DNA from: Hysterium pulicare CBS 123377
Taxonomy: Eukaryota > Ascomycota > Dothideomycetes > Hysteriales > Hysteriaceae
Length of the DNA stretch: 64,000 nt
Reading direction: 5' to 3'
Assembly: GCA_000467715.1 (NCBI GenBank)
Contig: AJFK01000698.1
Span: 1-64,000, forward strand
Both the position numbers and the translations under genes were made by a program. The notes under the pieces are model-generated. The model ran no database searches, had not been told where the DNA came from, and worked only from the letters and a program-made list of their open reading frames with translations. Shown here one piece after another: positions 46,523 to 57,030 of the stretch; positions within the stretch are counted from its first letter, which is position 1; every line of letters starts with the position of its first letter.

Positions 46523-46933
46523 TTATGCAAGTGGATACCTCATCGTCGAAAGAAGCCGATCAGCAGCCTTCCAAAGGCAGATGACGACCCCAATCACATA
46601 TAGAATTGCACACATCACTGTCCAGAGAGTGAAGACATGAAGGAGCTTGATAGTCATACTGATAGGACTTCCGATCCAATCTTCGTCCTCGTTGTCCAGG
46701 CCGAGGACTATCTTAAGCAAGTCCACGAAGATGAGAGACAGATCCGACAGGGAAAGAAGCGCTGGTGGCAGGTTCTCGCGGATGTCGTCAAGTTGGACGC
46801 ATATGGCAGGGGAAAGCGGGGGTTGGGCTAGTTCGATAAGGCCATCGAGCGTGACGCTGATTGATTCAACCAGTTGACGGTATCCGTTGGATTGGTCGGT
46901 AAAGAAGTCAATGATGTACGCAAGAAGAGCCAT
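46523..46933 (-). CDS. Small membrane protein
   Basis: This is an intact 136-residue frame from ATG at 46933. It opens with a hydrophobic stretch (MALLAYIIDFF) and has central amphipathic helices rich in Leu (ALLSLSDLSLIFVDLLKIVL) and an acidic link (DNEDED). It ends with a clear membrane helix (FTLWTVMCAILYVIGVVICL) and a short basic tail, so it is probably tail-anchored or two-pass. It is divergently oriented with DUF7924-like copy 2, with about 600 bp between the start codons that also contains repeat copy R2. The family is not recognised. An in-frame TTG further upstream was rejected as the start. Confidence 0.6.
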   Translation of the reverse strand: MALLAYIIDFFTDQSNGYRQLVESISVTLDGLIELAQPPLSPAICVQLDDIRENLPPALLSLSDLSLIFVDLLKIVLGLDNEDEDWIGSPISMTIKLLHVFTLWTVMCAILYVIGVVICLWKAADRLLSTMRYPLA

Positions 46934-47253
46934 GATTCGAAGTGATATTTTGAAGTACGTGCTTGGGGTAGAGAGGTTCAGGGAGTGCGTGCTTCCGGAC
47001 AAAACGACTCATTAGATATTGGCCAACACAACCTCTTTCAAGTGTACTGTGATGGCGCGATCAGGGATTGAAGTTTGAAGCTTGTTTGTTGAGAATGGGG
47101 GTTTGCTGACTGCAATCGTGCCGCGGACTGCAGGACTTCGGGTTTGCGCTCATATGAAACAATGGAGACGATGCTACCAGTCCAGCGTAGAAGATTCTTG
47201 ACAATCGGCTTCGCAATCATGCAATCTACAACGGGCGTCATTATTCATAGTAC
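46934..47253. other. Divergent promoter region
   Basis: This lies between the small membrane protein gene and the R2 element upstream of DUF7924-like copy 2. I see no gene. It probably carries promoter sequence for both directions. Confidence 0.4.
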
Positions 47254-47377
47254 TGCGGACTTCCAAAGCCGCGTAGGTGTAGGTAGGCCGTGTTCTGCAA
47301 GCTTACTTTGATATTATCTTAAGGATGGCAGCTGACTTTAACACCACACAGGTTGAATTGGCTTTGGAGGCCGGTAG
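47254..47377 (+). repeat. Dispersed ~125-bp element, copy R2 (upstream of DUF7924-like copy 2)
   Basis: It shares the TGCGGACTTCCAAAGCCGC block, the AAGGATGGCA-CT-CTTTAACACC block and the GGCTTTG-AGGCCGGTAG block with R1, in the same order and spacing. In this copy the middle block opens a short upstream reading frame (MAADFNTTQVELALEAGR) that ends before the main start. That could act on translation or be a worn exon. Confidence 0.6.
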
Positions 47378-47534
47378 AAAAGAAAATGGTAGGCGGAGAC
47401 CTCTCCTCCATGGGCTTGAGGTCTGGTCGAACTTGGTGGTCGCTGAGGTCCAGCAGAAGCTCGCTTAGCTTCAAGCTGCACAACCTCATTTCTCAAGCAC
47501 ATCAACATCATGAACAACATCGCCAATGGTAACA

Positions 47535-48962
47535 ATGTCGCTACGCAAAAGAGCATGGAGCGTGTCAACAGCCGGTGCTCCGAAAAGACGACGCCCCGAC
47601 GACACCACTCCGCCTTTCCAGACCGCAATTGACTCCAGCTACGCCTCACAATCCGCCGACTCCAAACAAAGCCTCGAGGCCGTGCAGCCGCCTTGCCTTC
47701 CTCTCACCATCGAAAACCTCGCCAAACTAGACCCGACCGCACGCGTCCCCGATGCAGACCTTACCGCAGATGACATGTCGGAGCCAAGCCAGATTACAAA
47801 TATAAAGGCGCGACGGTACAGGCTTATGGAATACGATATCTACATCAATGATGATCCGGCTGGCCGTATGACTCGTCCAGCGGCACTAGCGGCACTTGTG
47901 AAGGAAGTTCTCGAAACCCCAAGGCCGGCTGGAGGTCCTGAATCGCCCAATGCGAAGAACCTCGGAACGTCATGGAAGACGGCTCGGCTGGAAAATGAAG
48001 CGACAGCAAAGAATATGCTGTACAAAGATCTTCTAGGCTGGCCAGAAGATTCTGAAGCCAAGAATTACTTGATATTTGCTCACGATCAGATGTTCATCCA
48101 GGATACTATCCCGAAGCCAAAGCGTCACACCGAAGACACCATTCTTGCGGATGCACTACAAGGACTGAAATCTCCCGAAAAGCCTCAACCAGATACTATC
48201 TTTGGCTACAACCATATGGTAGATTCTGAGTCATCTCCCTTTACCGAGAACGAAACGGCGATACTTGTCAATCGCCTTAGCAAATACACTATGTTGTGCC
48301 CTACAATGCTTCTGCCATTCCTTACAGCCCAATGGAAGTCGAATGCCTTTAAAGGCTGCCATCAAGTTGCAGAGCTACAGGGGGCCCGTGATGGCACAGC
48401 AATTGTTTCTGCAATGTACAACTTCCTTACTGCTTGCGATACAAAGGAGATATCCCCCGCAGACACGGCACATTTCTCGGTAACTGTGGATTCGGACTCT
48501 GTGTATCTCTTCCTCCACTGGAGATGCGATTCAAAGGGTGAGCCCACCTGGGAGATGGACTGGCTTGATGGATTTATTATCCGGAAACCGGACGACATGC
48601 GCAGATTTCGCGTCATTGTTCGAAACATATATTCTCATTCCTTGGGCAAACGTCGACAATGCATCAAAGAGGCGACTGCACGTTTCTCGCGTTTGCAGTC
48701 GCAGGTTTCATCACAGAAAGGATCTCCCCACAAGAAGACTGTACCTGCTTCAGCTACTGCTACTGGTGCGACCCTGGCTTCACCACCTCAGCCCCCTACA
48801 ACTCCCGTGCGCAGAGGTCCTGGGCGCCCGCGTAAAGTGGCCGATGGTCTGCAACCAATTGCTAGTTTTCCGAGCCCGGCACATACGTCTTCTTCACCTG
48901 CAGAGCAGCCGAATTTGAAACGGGCGAGAAGGGGACAGGGTCCCGACGATGGATCGTTATAA
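47535..48962 (+). CDS. DUF7924-like protein, copy 2
   Basis: This is a single exon of 475 residues. I place the start at MSLRKRAWSV by analogy with the other copies, although an ATG 9 bp upstream is in frame. The N-terminus has PKRRRPDD, NLS-like. The core has LPFLTAQWKSN, CHQVAELQGARDGTAIV, an acidic ISPADTAHFSVTVDSDSVYL stretch and a final helical part. It is closest to copy 1 along its whole length and in its 5' flank, so the pair arose by duplication of gene plus leader. Like copy 1 it has Q-W-K where copy 3 has E-W-K. The C-terminus has PVRRGPGRPRK, a single AT-hook-like motif that would bind the DNA minor groove. No interruption is seen, so it looks functional at the protein level. Confidence 0.82.
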   Translation: MSLRKRAWSVSTAGAPKRRRPDDTTPPFQTAIDSSYASQSADSKQSLEAVQPPCLPLTIENLAKLDPTARVPDADLTADDMSEPSQITNIKARRYRLMEYDIYINDDPAGRMTRPAALAALVKEVLETPRPAGGPESPNAKNLGTSWKTARLENEATAKNMLYKDLLGWPEDSEAKNYLIFAHDQMFIQDTIPKPKRHTEDTILADALQGLKSPEKPQPDTIFGYNHMVDSESSPFTENETAILVNRLSKYTMLCPTMLLPFLTAQWKSNAFKGCHQVAELQGARDGTAIVSAMYNFLTACDTKEISPADTAHFSVTVDSDSVYLFLHWRCDSKGEPTWEMDWLDGFIIRKPDDMRRFRVIVRNIYSHSLGKRRQCIKEATARFSRLQSQVSSQKGSPHKKTVPASATATGATLASPPQPPTTPVRRGPGRPRKVADGLQPIASFPSPAHTSSSPAEQPNLKRARRGQGPDDGSL

Positions 48963-49675
48963 CTCTTCGGGATTATGTCTGGATGACTATGAGTCTTCCG
49001 TGATTGTGCTGTCACAAATGCGCTTAAGGGCTTATCAAATGCATCAATCGATGGCCTGGATACTGCTGCAGATCTGATTCGGCATTGGGTGGTACTGCGG
49101 ACTCTGCTTTCTGTCTCTTTCTCTTTCTTACCCTCTGTTTCATTAGCTGTCTCTGCTTACTCCTTTCTGCTTCTACTTTCCTTTCCAATATTAGATACCC
49201 CTCCATGTTCAATGACGAACTTTCCGATTCAGCATACTTTAGATGAATCCTATCCAATGAGAAAGCAGCTTAGTGGTTTAGCGGATGCTGGCATTTCTAT
49301 CAGATGACATTACTCCATGAATCAATCGCGCATGCCGTACGATCTACCCTAAGGCTGTTATTTTCGGACAGCAAATTCAATTTCACCATTAGACCGTGAT
49401 TTGCTAATTAACACATCCACTCCATCTCATCTGCTACTTTCGTTCCCATGAACACTGGTGTGATGACTCCCGGTTCCACCAAATGAACCATCTGAAGAGT
49501 TATAGCGATCTAGCATGCCCTTTGAGTATAAGCATCCGCGCTCTATACTGGAACACCACGTGGTCAAGTTACTACTCTCCCTTACTCTCCTGTACTCTCC
49601 GGGTATATCCTCACTGGTACACAGCTGACTCTCACCGCGGCAGTCACACACGAACGAGACGGGATGAGATGCTTG
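48963..49675. other. Convergent intergenic stretch
   Basis: This lies between the 3' ends of DUF7924-like copy 2 and the AT-hook gene. Short CT-rich frames only. Confidence 0.45.
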
Positions 49676-50968
49676 TCACACTGCATTATCCGCGTTGTCC
49701 AGCAATCCGCGCTCATCAAAGAGACCTGCAACATGATGGCGGTCGTGAGGGAGATAATAAGAACTCGGTATCTGAGAGCGGCTGTATCTTGATTTGAGAG
49801 GCTTAGTACTAGCCCACAAACCTTCCGAGAAGACGTGTGACTCGTTCCCATGCATTGCGCGCGCTGTATCTTCCTGGTCCTCGGCCGGGGCGATCCTGTG
49901 GGCCAGGCTGGCGGACTCGGCTCTATGCAAAACTTCCCGACCTAGCCTCTGACGATATCCTCTGAGTTGTCCTAGTCCCAGTGGACGTCCTCCCACTCGT
50001 TTTGGTCTCGTCCGTTCGACGTCGAGGACCCCGTTGCTAGAAGCCGTGCCGTAACCATTAGCTCGTGGTCTCCGAGAACCACGCGGTCTCCCTCGCCCTC
50101 GTTTGAGCACCGTCATCTCGTTGTGAAAACGGCTTTCACCGACAGCTCCATCTAGTGCAGCCGTGTGTCTTCCAACTGCACCGCGTGGGCGCCCTCGTCC
50201 TCGTCTGCGTTTGATTCCATTCATATAGACGGCATTACCCACATCCTCATCATCCAATACGATTGGATCCAGATATGATGAACCCGGAAGAGGTATATCT
50301 CGTGGATGGGCGGTCTCACTCAGAGTTGTGTCTTCTCCAACTGTTTGTGATGTTGTTTCTCTCGAAGCTGCCGAAGTCCTACGCTCGACAGATTCAATTG
50401 AATCAATATCCTCTTCATCCGTGGGCGTTCCCACGTCCTCCACATTGTTATGCGAGAGTCTTTTCGAGTATGAAGGAATTGGCTGTTTGAAGCCTGGGTT
50501 TTCGACTTCAAGCCATGGATTCCAGGTAGAGCGCCAAGCAGCGGAGCCGTTGTTGACCAGCTCAACCACCCGAGACACCAACTCGGGACTACCCTCATCG
50601 AAGCCGTACAGAAAAACATTTATAGACCTCGTGAGCTGAGCCATCTCAGGTCCGAATTCCGATCCGAGTGTTGGGCAGGTAAGGAACTCGACCCTTTCAA
50701 CAGCCCTCTTCAGTATTGGTAGGACTTTCTCCATGGTGCGTTGTTGGATGTGGTTTGTAGACTCTTCTTTTTTCTGCTGATCTGGTGCAGCTCCCTGCCC
50801 TGTGTAGGTGATATTGAACAGTTCATGCGGGTCAAGCCCCAGATGATCAAAAATATCTACGCCTTCTAAGTAAGGGTAATCCACGCCAACCATGTTGTGC
50901 AGAGGATATGAATTGGTGGACAGGGACTCGAGAGAGACAGGAGGGTCGGTATGCAAGGCAATGGCCAA
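49676..50968 (-). CDS. AT-hook protein
   Basis: This is a 430-residue single exon. Residues 75-155 form a helical globular region (MEKVLPILKRAVERVEFL, SINVFLYGFDEGSPELVSR). Residues 165-240 are acidic and Ser/Thr-rich. Two canonical AT-hooks follow (KRRRGRGRPRGAV near 257 and KRGRGRPRGSRRPR near 290), then a weaker third (RVGGRPLG near 325). AT-hooks insert Arg-Gly-Arg into the minor groove of AT-rich DNA, so this is probably a chromatin-associated protein. No catalytic domain is seen. A possible intron near 49810-49850 could replace the last 50 residues. AT-rich minisatellites elsewhere in this window would be natural AT-hook targets, but nothing links them beyond co-occurrence. Confidence 0.75.
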   Translation of the reverse strand: MAIALHTDPPVSLESLSTNSYPLHNMVGVDYPYLEGVDIFDHLGLDPHELFNITYTGQGAAPDQQKKEESTNHIQQRTMEKVLPILKRAVERVEFLTCPTLGSEFGPEMAQLTRSINVFLYGFDEGSPELVSRVVELVNNGSAAWRSTWNPWLEVENPGFKQPIPSYSKRLSHNNVEDVGTPTDEEDIDSIESVERRTSAASRETTSQTVGEDTTLSETAHPRDIPLPGSSYLDPIVLDDEDVGNAVYMNGIKRRRGRGRPRGAVGRHTAALDGAVGESRFHNEMTVLKRGRGRPRGSRRPRANGYGTASSNGVLDVERTRPKRVGGRPLGLGQLRGYRQRLGREVLHRAESASLAHRIAPAEDQEDTARAMHGNESHVFSEGLWASTKPLKSRYSRSQIPSSYYLPHDRHHVAGLFDERGLLDNADNAV

Positions 50969-53075
50969 ATTCGGGCAATTTTGTTGGTTGGTACTTCGTT
51001 CGAAGAGTTGGGGTTATTTCGAGAGCGATGGGGTCGAGAATCGAGATGCGGAGAGTTTGCGAAGATCGGGAGCTCGTTGTTCGCTTCTTCGTTCAGAAAG
51101 ATAGAAAAGCTTCTGCCAGCTGCGTGGGTTGGACACGGTTTAGCCACAATGGAGTGAGTTTTAAATTGAGGAGGAGATGGGGGCTTGGATGGGGTGAAAC
51201 AGCATCCTATCACGTGCCTTACCAGGTCAGGAAAGAGGAGAATTCAGTGAAGAGATCCGGCATGAGTATGTATCGTCTTCTTCAAACAGATAATGAGGAG
51301 AGATATTAAAAGCTGTAATTAGGGTTGACATTTTATCCGGTAGCTTGGTAATTCTCGACTCTAGAGGCTGAAGGTATGCCTTTATGTTGTTAAAAAGAAG
51401 GTGTCGATTAAAAAGATCGTAGAAGAGTTACGATTGACCCCATATCTCCATCAGCTCACTTGGTGGATCTCGATTGCAAAGAGCAGTCCAGCAGTGAGAT
51501 GCCCATGCTCCGGGAATTGACCATATACTATACCCAAGCGCATACTTGCATCGCTGGCATCGCCTTCATTGAAGCCTGAGCAGGAGTTTGACTCCGAGGC
51601 GCTGTACGCTTTCACCAAGTTGGGGTCCATAACGCCTCTCCGACATGAGTATCGCTCCCGACGAGTCACGGTAAATGCCTATCCTAGGCTTTCGGCTGTC
51701 CCCGCATTATCTTAGAATGCATCCCAGCCAGATGCGGCGCCGGTAAGGAGATAAGCTGATCTCATGAGCGGGGGAGAAACTGGGAGGACCGGGATGTCTC
51801 TGTAGAACATGAGAATCCGTTGGTGAAGACCCGACTCTCTGGGTACTGGAAGGAATGCTGTAAAGAGAAAATTGGTTTTTTAGACGTAAGTAGGCAGTAC
51901 CAGAATAACAGAAAGGTTGGAAAGGGCGGTCTCCAAGTTACTCACGGTGGTAGTGGTTAGATCTTCTTGGTTGAAAGACCCCGCAAGTGACATTGCCCAA
52001 AACTTGGCTTGCATGGGAGCGACTTTTACGGAAGAGTAACGAAAACTCTGTGCCAGCTCTGGCATATATCTCCTGCCGCACAAATATCATTGCTATCGAG
52101 TTTATCACCCTGCATGACCAAAAAAAGAAGGCGCGAGGCCGTTGATTTATTACCGCCATCGTGTATGCGTCTTTGGATGAATGGGAGGGTATTGTCGCTT
52201 CTGCACTCAATAGGTATAGATCCTTGATGGCTTAACGTTCTGTCGAGCTCCCACCGGGAATTTTCACCATTGTTCGCATCAGAGTATGTACGCATCCTCC
52301 ACGTGTCCCTCTGTCCGAGTGCTAGCATCACAGTGGCATTTTTTTCTTTACTAGGTGACGCCAGACGTCGGGTGGAAAGAGGCAGTATAGTCAAGCTGGG
52401 TCACTGGTTGCCTTTATGCGCCCTCCAGTTCCAGATGAACCAACGGTAGAGGAGATAAAGCTACGGGGAAAGTGGAGTCAGCTTTGAAACTGCTACTGTA
52501 AACACTTGTATCAGTCTTTGGCCACCTAGTAGATCGTCTTTGGACATTCAAAACGTACAATTATGTGACCAAGGTCAACGGAAAGCACTTCTGGGATATG
52601 ACTGATGTGACTGTCTCCATTGTTTGAGATGAAGCTTCAAATGCGGAGGTATAATCTCTTGTAAAGCTTTCAGATAGTAGGACATTTTGTGAGAGGATGA
52701 AAGTGGTTACGAGGGACCCTGGCCAATCATTCCGGCATGTCTCATCTATTATACTTCACGACAACCAGCACGGGGATTTCATCAACTTCAACAACTCCGT
52801 GAAGAGCAGAATACTTTTGAATCTATCTACCGTGCCTTTCCTTTCTAGCCCAGCCGTGATGTATCTCTGCTACCCGTTCATGCCCTAGAAGGAGAAACAA
52901 TTGCCTAAATAAATTACACAACCATGAACACCTCTTGAACCCATATATGCCCTAAAGAAAACTCGTCGTCGACAAACTTCATGAACATGACACGTCTATT
53001 TGCCTCTCAACGCCGTGAAGGAAGCCGGACGTCCGAACGATCCCACGACCACAAAGCACCCCGTGCACCCGTCAA
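50969..53075. other. Gene-poor stretch
   Basis: Minus-strand frames at 51451-51669, 51880-52083 and 52026-52394 are partly protein-like without motifs and do not splice into one another convincingly. No gene is called. The left 200 bp may be the AT-hook gene promoter. Confidence 0.4.
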
Positions 53076-53862
53076 TCACTCTTCGTCTTCTTGGAAAATG
53101 AGGAGAGGATACACGCCAAGAAGACTGCTACCCTTTCCTGCCAGTCGACTGGAACCATTTCAGCGAAGGACCAAACAAGGATGGTGATAGTCATTACTTA
53201 CAGAGCAATCCACCAGAAGTATTGGATCATCCCCGCCAACACCAAAGCCAGCCAGAATAAGATCCAGAGGGCGAGTAAGCGTAGGATGGCTTCGCCTCCT
53301 TCTCCGAGATAGAAGTAGATGGCATCAGCCACGGTGCAATACCCAAACACGGCGAGAGTAACAATCAATCGCACGGGACCGGCGAACATAGGTGGGAGGC
53401 GCCGTAGAATGGAGCTTCCAGTGGAGTGCAGAAAGAGCTAGAGATCCTGGTAAGAGTAGACTCGTTCCTGATGGGTTCTGGTGGACTTACGAGGATGATC
53501 GCAAAACCGTATTCTATGATTAGAATGACGTAGTTCTGTGGAAAGTTAGGATTTTGTTCAGAACAGTGGATGGGTGGGGACATACTGCAAGGCACTGAAT
53601 GATGTTGAGGGGAAATAGCGCAAACACCCAGAGGAGGAGAGTGATCGAGAATCTCATTCCGAAGTAGATAATGATCTAGAAAAGATGATCAGCCCTCATT
53701 GGTACTGTTAGCTGCAACATAACTTACCGAAAGCAAAATGATGATTTCGATCTTTCTCCAATCACTGATTAAAGTGTAGACCTCAAGGACATCGTCCCAA
53801 GGTGGGGGGACAATGGGGCCATAAGTTCCATTTGACGTCGTATTGGAGTAATAGTATGACAT
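53076..53862 (-). CDS. Polytopic membrane protein (5 exons)
   Basis: The proposed exons are 53862-53728, 53675-53586, 53535-53491, 53437-53202 and 53148-53076, giving 192 residues. The four introns are 50-53 bp with GTAAGT/GTATGT donors and TAG/CAG acceptors, and frame holds throughout. Exon 3 is only 45 bp. The N-terminus (MSYYYSNTTSNGTYG) has possible N-glycosylation sites and would face outward. There are about five hydrophobic segments: one across exon 1/2, FSITLLLWVFALFPLNII, exon 3 NYVILIIEYGFAIIL, VRLIVTLAVFGY, and LLALWILFWLALVLAGMI. If the last GTAAGT is not used, the protein ends at 53198 with 169 residues. The family is not recognised. The layout resembles small fungal multi-pass proteins of the plasma membrane or endomembranes. 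Confidence 0.6.
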
Positions 53863-56281
53863 GTAGAACTGATGTGTGAGAAATTTGGCGCGGGTTTGAA
53901 GATGCGTAAAGGATGAGTAGGGGAAAAGGGCGCGATCGTCGAATTATATGCATCTCTTGGTCAATAAATGCCAACCAGCTTGCTACTTTCCTGGAACCAG
54001 ACCGCCACGGTTTCTAGCATCAGCCAGCAATGTCAATAGGCAGGCGTTAAGCCCAAAAAAGCGACAAACGGGGATGAAACATTTTCGTGGATTAAGGTTG
54101 GTCTGCCGCGGGCGAGCGCATGGAACCCAGAACAGCCGGGACAAAGGGAGAGTGGAACGCCGTATGAGGATCAACTTCTACCCTCGAAAGTATGTTTAGT
54201 ACGTGACGTGTACGAGAACAATGTTGTTAGCTTACATTCCTACCATTTGCAAGCTTGCTCGGATTGTTGAGCGGAAGACGTCAATGCAGCGGCAGCCTCA
54301 CTGGGCGGCATCCGCCCGCAAAGTCGCTTGTGAATGCTAAACAAACACTCTTGCAGTAGCCAGGCATGTGGGCGGATGAGTCCTCAATAGAAGCGCTTGT
54401 GGTGTAGATCCACTTCCATCCACGCAACCAATGAATGATCATTTGCGGCATCTTGTCTGCAGTGCTCCCGAATAGACATTACGGACGATGTTCGCGCTCG
54501 AATGATGGTGACTAAACAACGTAAAATGCGGAGGAGGCATAGGAGAAGTCGCATGACACCCAAGAAATGAAACATAGAAGCCTTAGTATTCAACCTATTG
54601 ACAAACTTTCTACGGGTGGAAATGGTTTCATTGCATCGTACCTATTTAGACGAGAAAATGGGTCGATCGCCACCTGCATGGACTCCATGGTTAACATGTG
54701 ATGATGTTAGCAATCTTTGGGTGTTCCCTATTCCATTCCTCAGCTTCCCAGATACAAACCAGTCCAAAGACCAGATCGGTGCTGGTACTTGCGTAAGAGC
54801 TGACGAACCCTGTGGGCCTCAGGGGTAGTATGGATATGTTCCGCTACAGGATGAGCATGACTATGGGGAGGATTGAACGATATGGCCAATAATGGATGGA
54901 ACTCATGATCGACAGATGGCTGCTGACTAGTTTGGAAGAAGCTCAAGCTCTGCTTAGGACGTGTCCACGACTGCATCATAGAGCCAAACGATCAGGTGAG
55001 ATGTAATGGCGAGACATAGGGCAATGGTGAGTTGGTTGTGAGGGTGGAAAATGGCCGAATTGCATGTGGCATTGCCGAGATCTGCTCCCCTGTACATTAT
55101 CGATTAGCAATACTCAGACCCAGCGCTTAGTTCAGACAACTTGAGCGATTATCATCAATCCCTCTTCGATGTCGATTCTAATATGATGATGAAATGTGGA
55201 GACGTGTATTGGAGATGAAATTGAGGTTCAATTAAGCTTCAAGCAAGGGAGCAAGAAACAACCAACCATACCTCGGGGTAGTAACTATGATAGGAATAGA
55301 AGGTCTTTTACCCCTGGTTGGTCAGCAAGCCGGCTTGAAGTTAGCCAAAGCTAGTGTAGAACTTAATGACGACGCCGCAGCCACTTGCTGCTGCGCCTCA
55401 AAAGAGGTCTTGCGGCTTCTACTTTGAAGATGGGAGTGTTGTAACGGCGAGCTAGTACAATCGGGCCCCTTACTTGAGAAACCCCTCTCGCATTGCTCGC
55501 AGGCTCACAGGCCGAAGGATGGGTGGGTGTAACTGAACTGTAGTAGAAAATGGTGCGTGTCATGTCGACATGTCCCAACTCAGTCAACCAGACGAATAAC
55601 CTTCCACACTTTTTGCATGAGGATTTCTCAAAGTTGGCGCAGCCCTTCCGAGTCGGTCAAATCGCATGTTCGGCTGCGTGGCAGCCGTCTAAGAAATCAT
55701 AGCAAAGACATGAATGGGGTATAGGTAGCCGGATCGATCTCGGTGGAAATGCGAGGAAGAGATGAAGCTCTAGTTTTGTTAGCAGGACCTCCTGTAGGTG
55801 TTGTGGAATTTACTGAGTGCCCAACTCTCGCTAACCTCCTCATCTTCTTCTCCTGGCTACCTATAGTTTCGGCCATTGCTTTCCAGGTCCAAATGTCAGC
55901 AAGATCCGCAATTTGCAGCGTCCTGGTCTAGTATTGAAAACCCTCAATTCTCAGCCGATAACGTCATCACTATCCATATCCGATGTGTGGTTTCCGCTCC
56001 TATGCCGTTGTCAAATCACCAGTACTTTTCGCATCCTGATTCCACGGCAGTTCCGAGCCAGTATTAGTTAGAAGTGTCGGTTTATCCACTGGAAGGAAAC
56101 CCTGAGCACTCTTTACGCTGCAGTTCATGGACACTTTCAGGCTTTCGTGGAAAATCATATGGGGGACGGAGGGAGGATAACGAGCTCAAGGCCAATGTAG
56201 AACGTGGTCCTCTAGCAAAAGATTAGAGAAGTATATGCAAGGTTGGCAAGCATGCACATACTTGGTATCTGTAGCATTCAT
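53863..56281. other. Gene-poor stretch
   Basis: A minus-strand piece near 54960-55090 (LTIALCLAITSHLIVWLYDAV) looks like part of a membrane protein but is cut by stops. Nothing else is supported. Confidence 0.4.
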
Positions 56282-56680
56282 TTACGTTGATGTCGAGTTT
56301 GAAGCACTGCGGAAGTGGGTACTTTGGTTGTTATTGCGGAATGTGGCGCCTTGAGTAGACTTTGGGGCAACTTCGATACAGCAGACGGTTTCGTCGAATG
56401 TGCACAGTTCTGTTGGAATCGGTTTATGCAGTGCGATGAGTTGCGAAGTAATGGACTGATGGAGTGATGGAATTGAAAAGTGCAGCTTCGAGGTAAGGGT
56501 GCGAAGCGCGGGGTCATAGCACTCAAGAATAAGTGAATCCGCTCCGGCTTGCAGACATAGATGGATTTGGTTCAATGAGAGCGCAGAAGTAGCGCGAGTT
56601 AAAGATGCGGCTTCGATAGCAAGATCAATATGGACGTATTCATGAAAATGAGTCTGCAACAATCTGAGATGGGTCTGCAC
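56282..56680 (-). CDS. Weak candidate small protein
   Basis: This is a 132-codon frame with its first ATG at 56680 and Ala/Leu/Ser-rich helical character (LAIEAASLTRATSALSLNQI), ending in a Ser/Thr/Asn-rich tail. It begins just downstream of repeat copy R3, in the same relative position as DUF7924-like copies 1 and 2 to R1 and R2, but its sequence is not similar to them. The family is unknown and it may be chance. Confidence 0.28.
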   Translation of the reverse strand: MQTHLRLLQTHFHEYVHIDLAIEAASLTRATSALSLNQIHLCLQAGADSLILECYDPALRTLTSKLHFSIPSLHQSITSQLIALHKPIPTELCTFDETVCCIEVAPKSTQGATFRNNNQSTHFRSASNSTST

Positions 56681-56696
56681 AAACTAACTTCATTAC

Positions 56697-56825
56697 AGCC
56701 AGCCCACAAAGCCGATTTGGACTCGGTACAAGGCCTGAAAGTAAGTTGACCATCCTTGAGACTAATTGGAATTGAATTCTAGCATAAGATCTATCTGGGT
56801 ATGTACGGTTACAGAAGTCCGCAAT
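56697..56825 (-). repeat. Dispersed ~125-bp element, copy R3
   Basis: On the minus strand it has TGCGGACTTC, then CTCAAGGATGGTCAACTTACTT, then AAATCGGCTTTGTGGGCTGG, in the order and spacing of R1 and R2. It is more diverged and no longer sits in front of a DUF7924-like gene. Confidence 0.5.
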
Positions 56826-57030
56826 CCGACGAATAATGGCACCTATCGTTGGTGTCAATTTCACTAGTGCCTCTGACCACCAAACTAATGTCTTCTCCTA
56901 TAGTATGTGACATGCCAAAAAAACGGCATATGAATGTGCCACTGAAGAAACAGAATCGTACACAGCCCGTTCACGCCTTCGTCCCCAGGTCAATTTGTAG
57001 ACATCTCATTCCTCTAAATCATATCAATCC

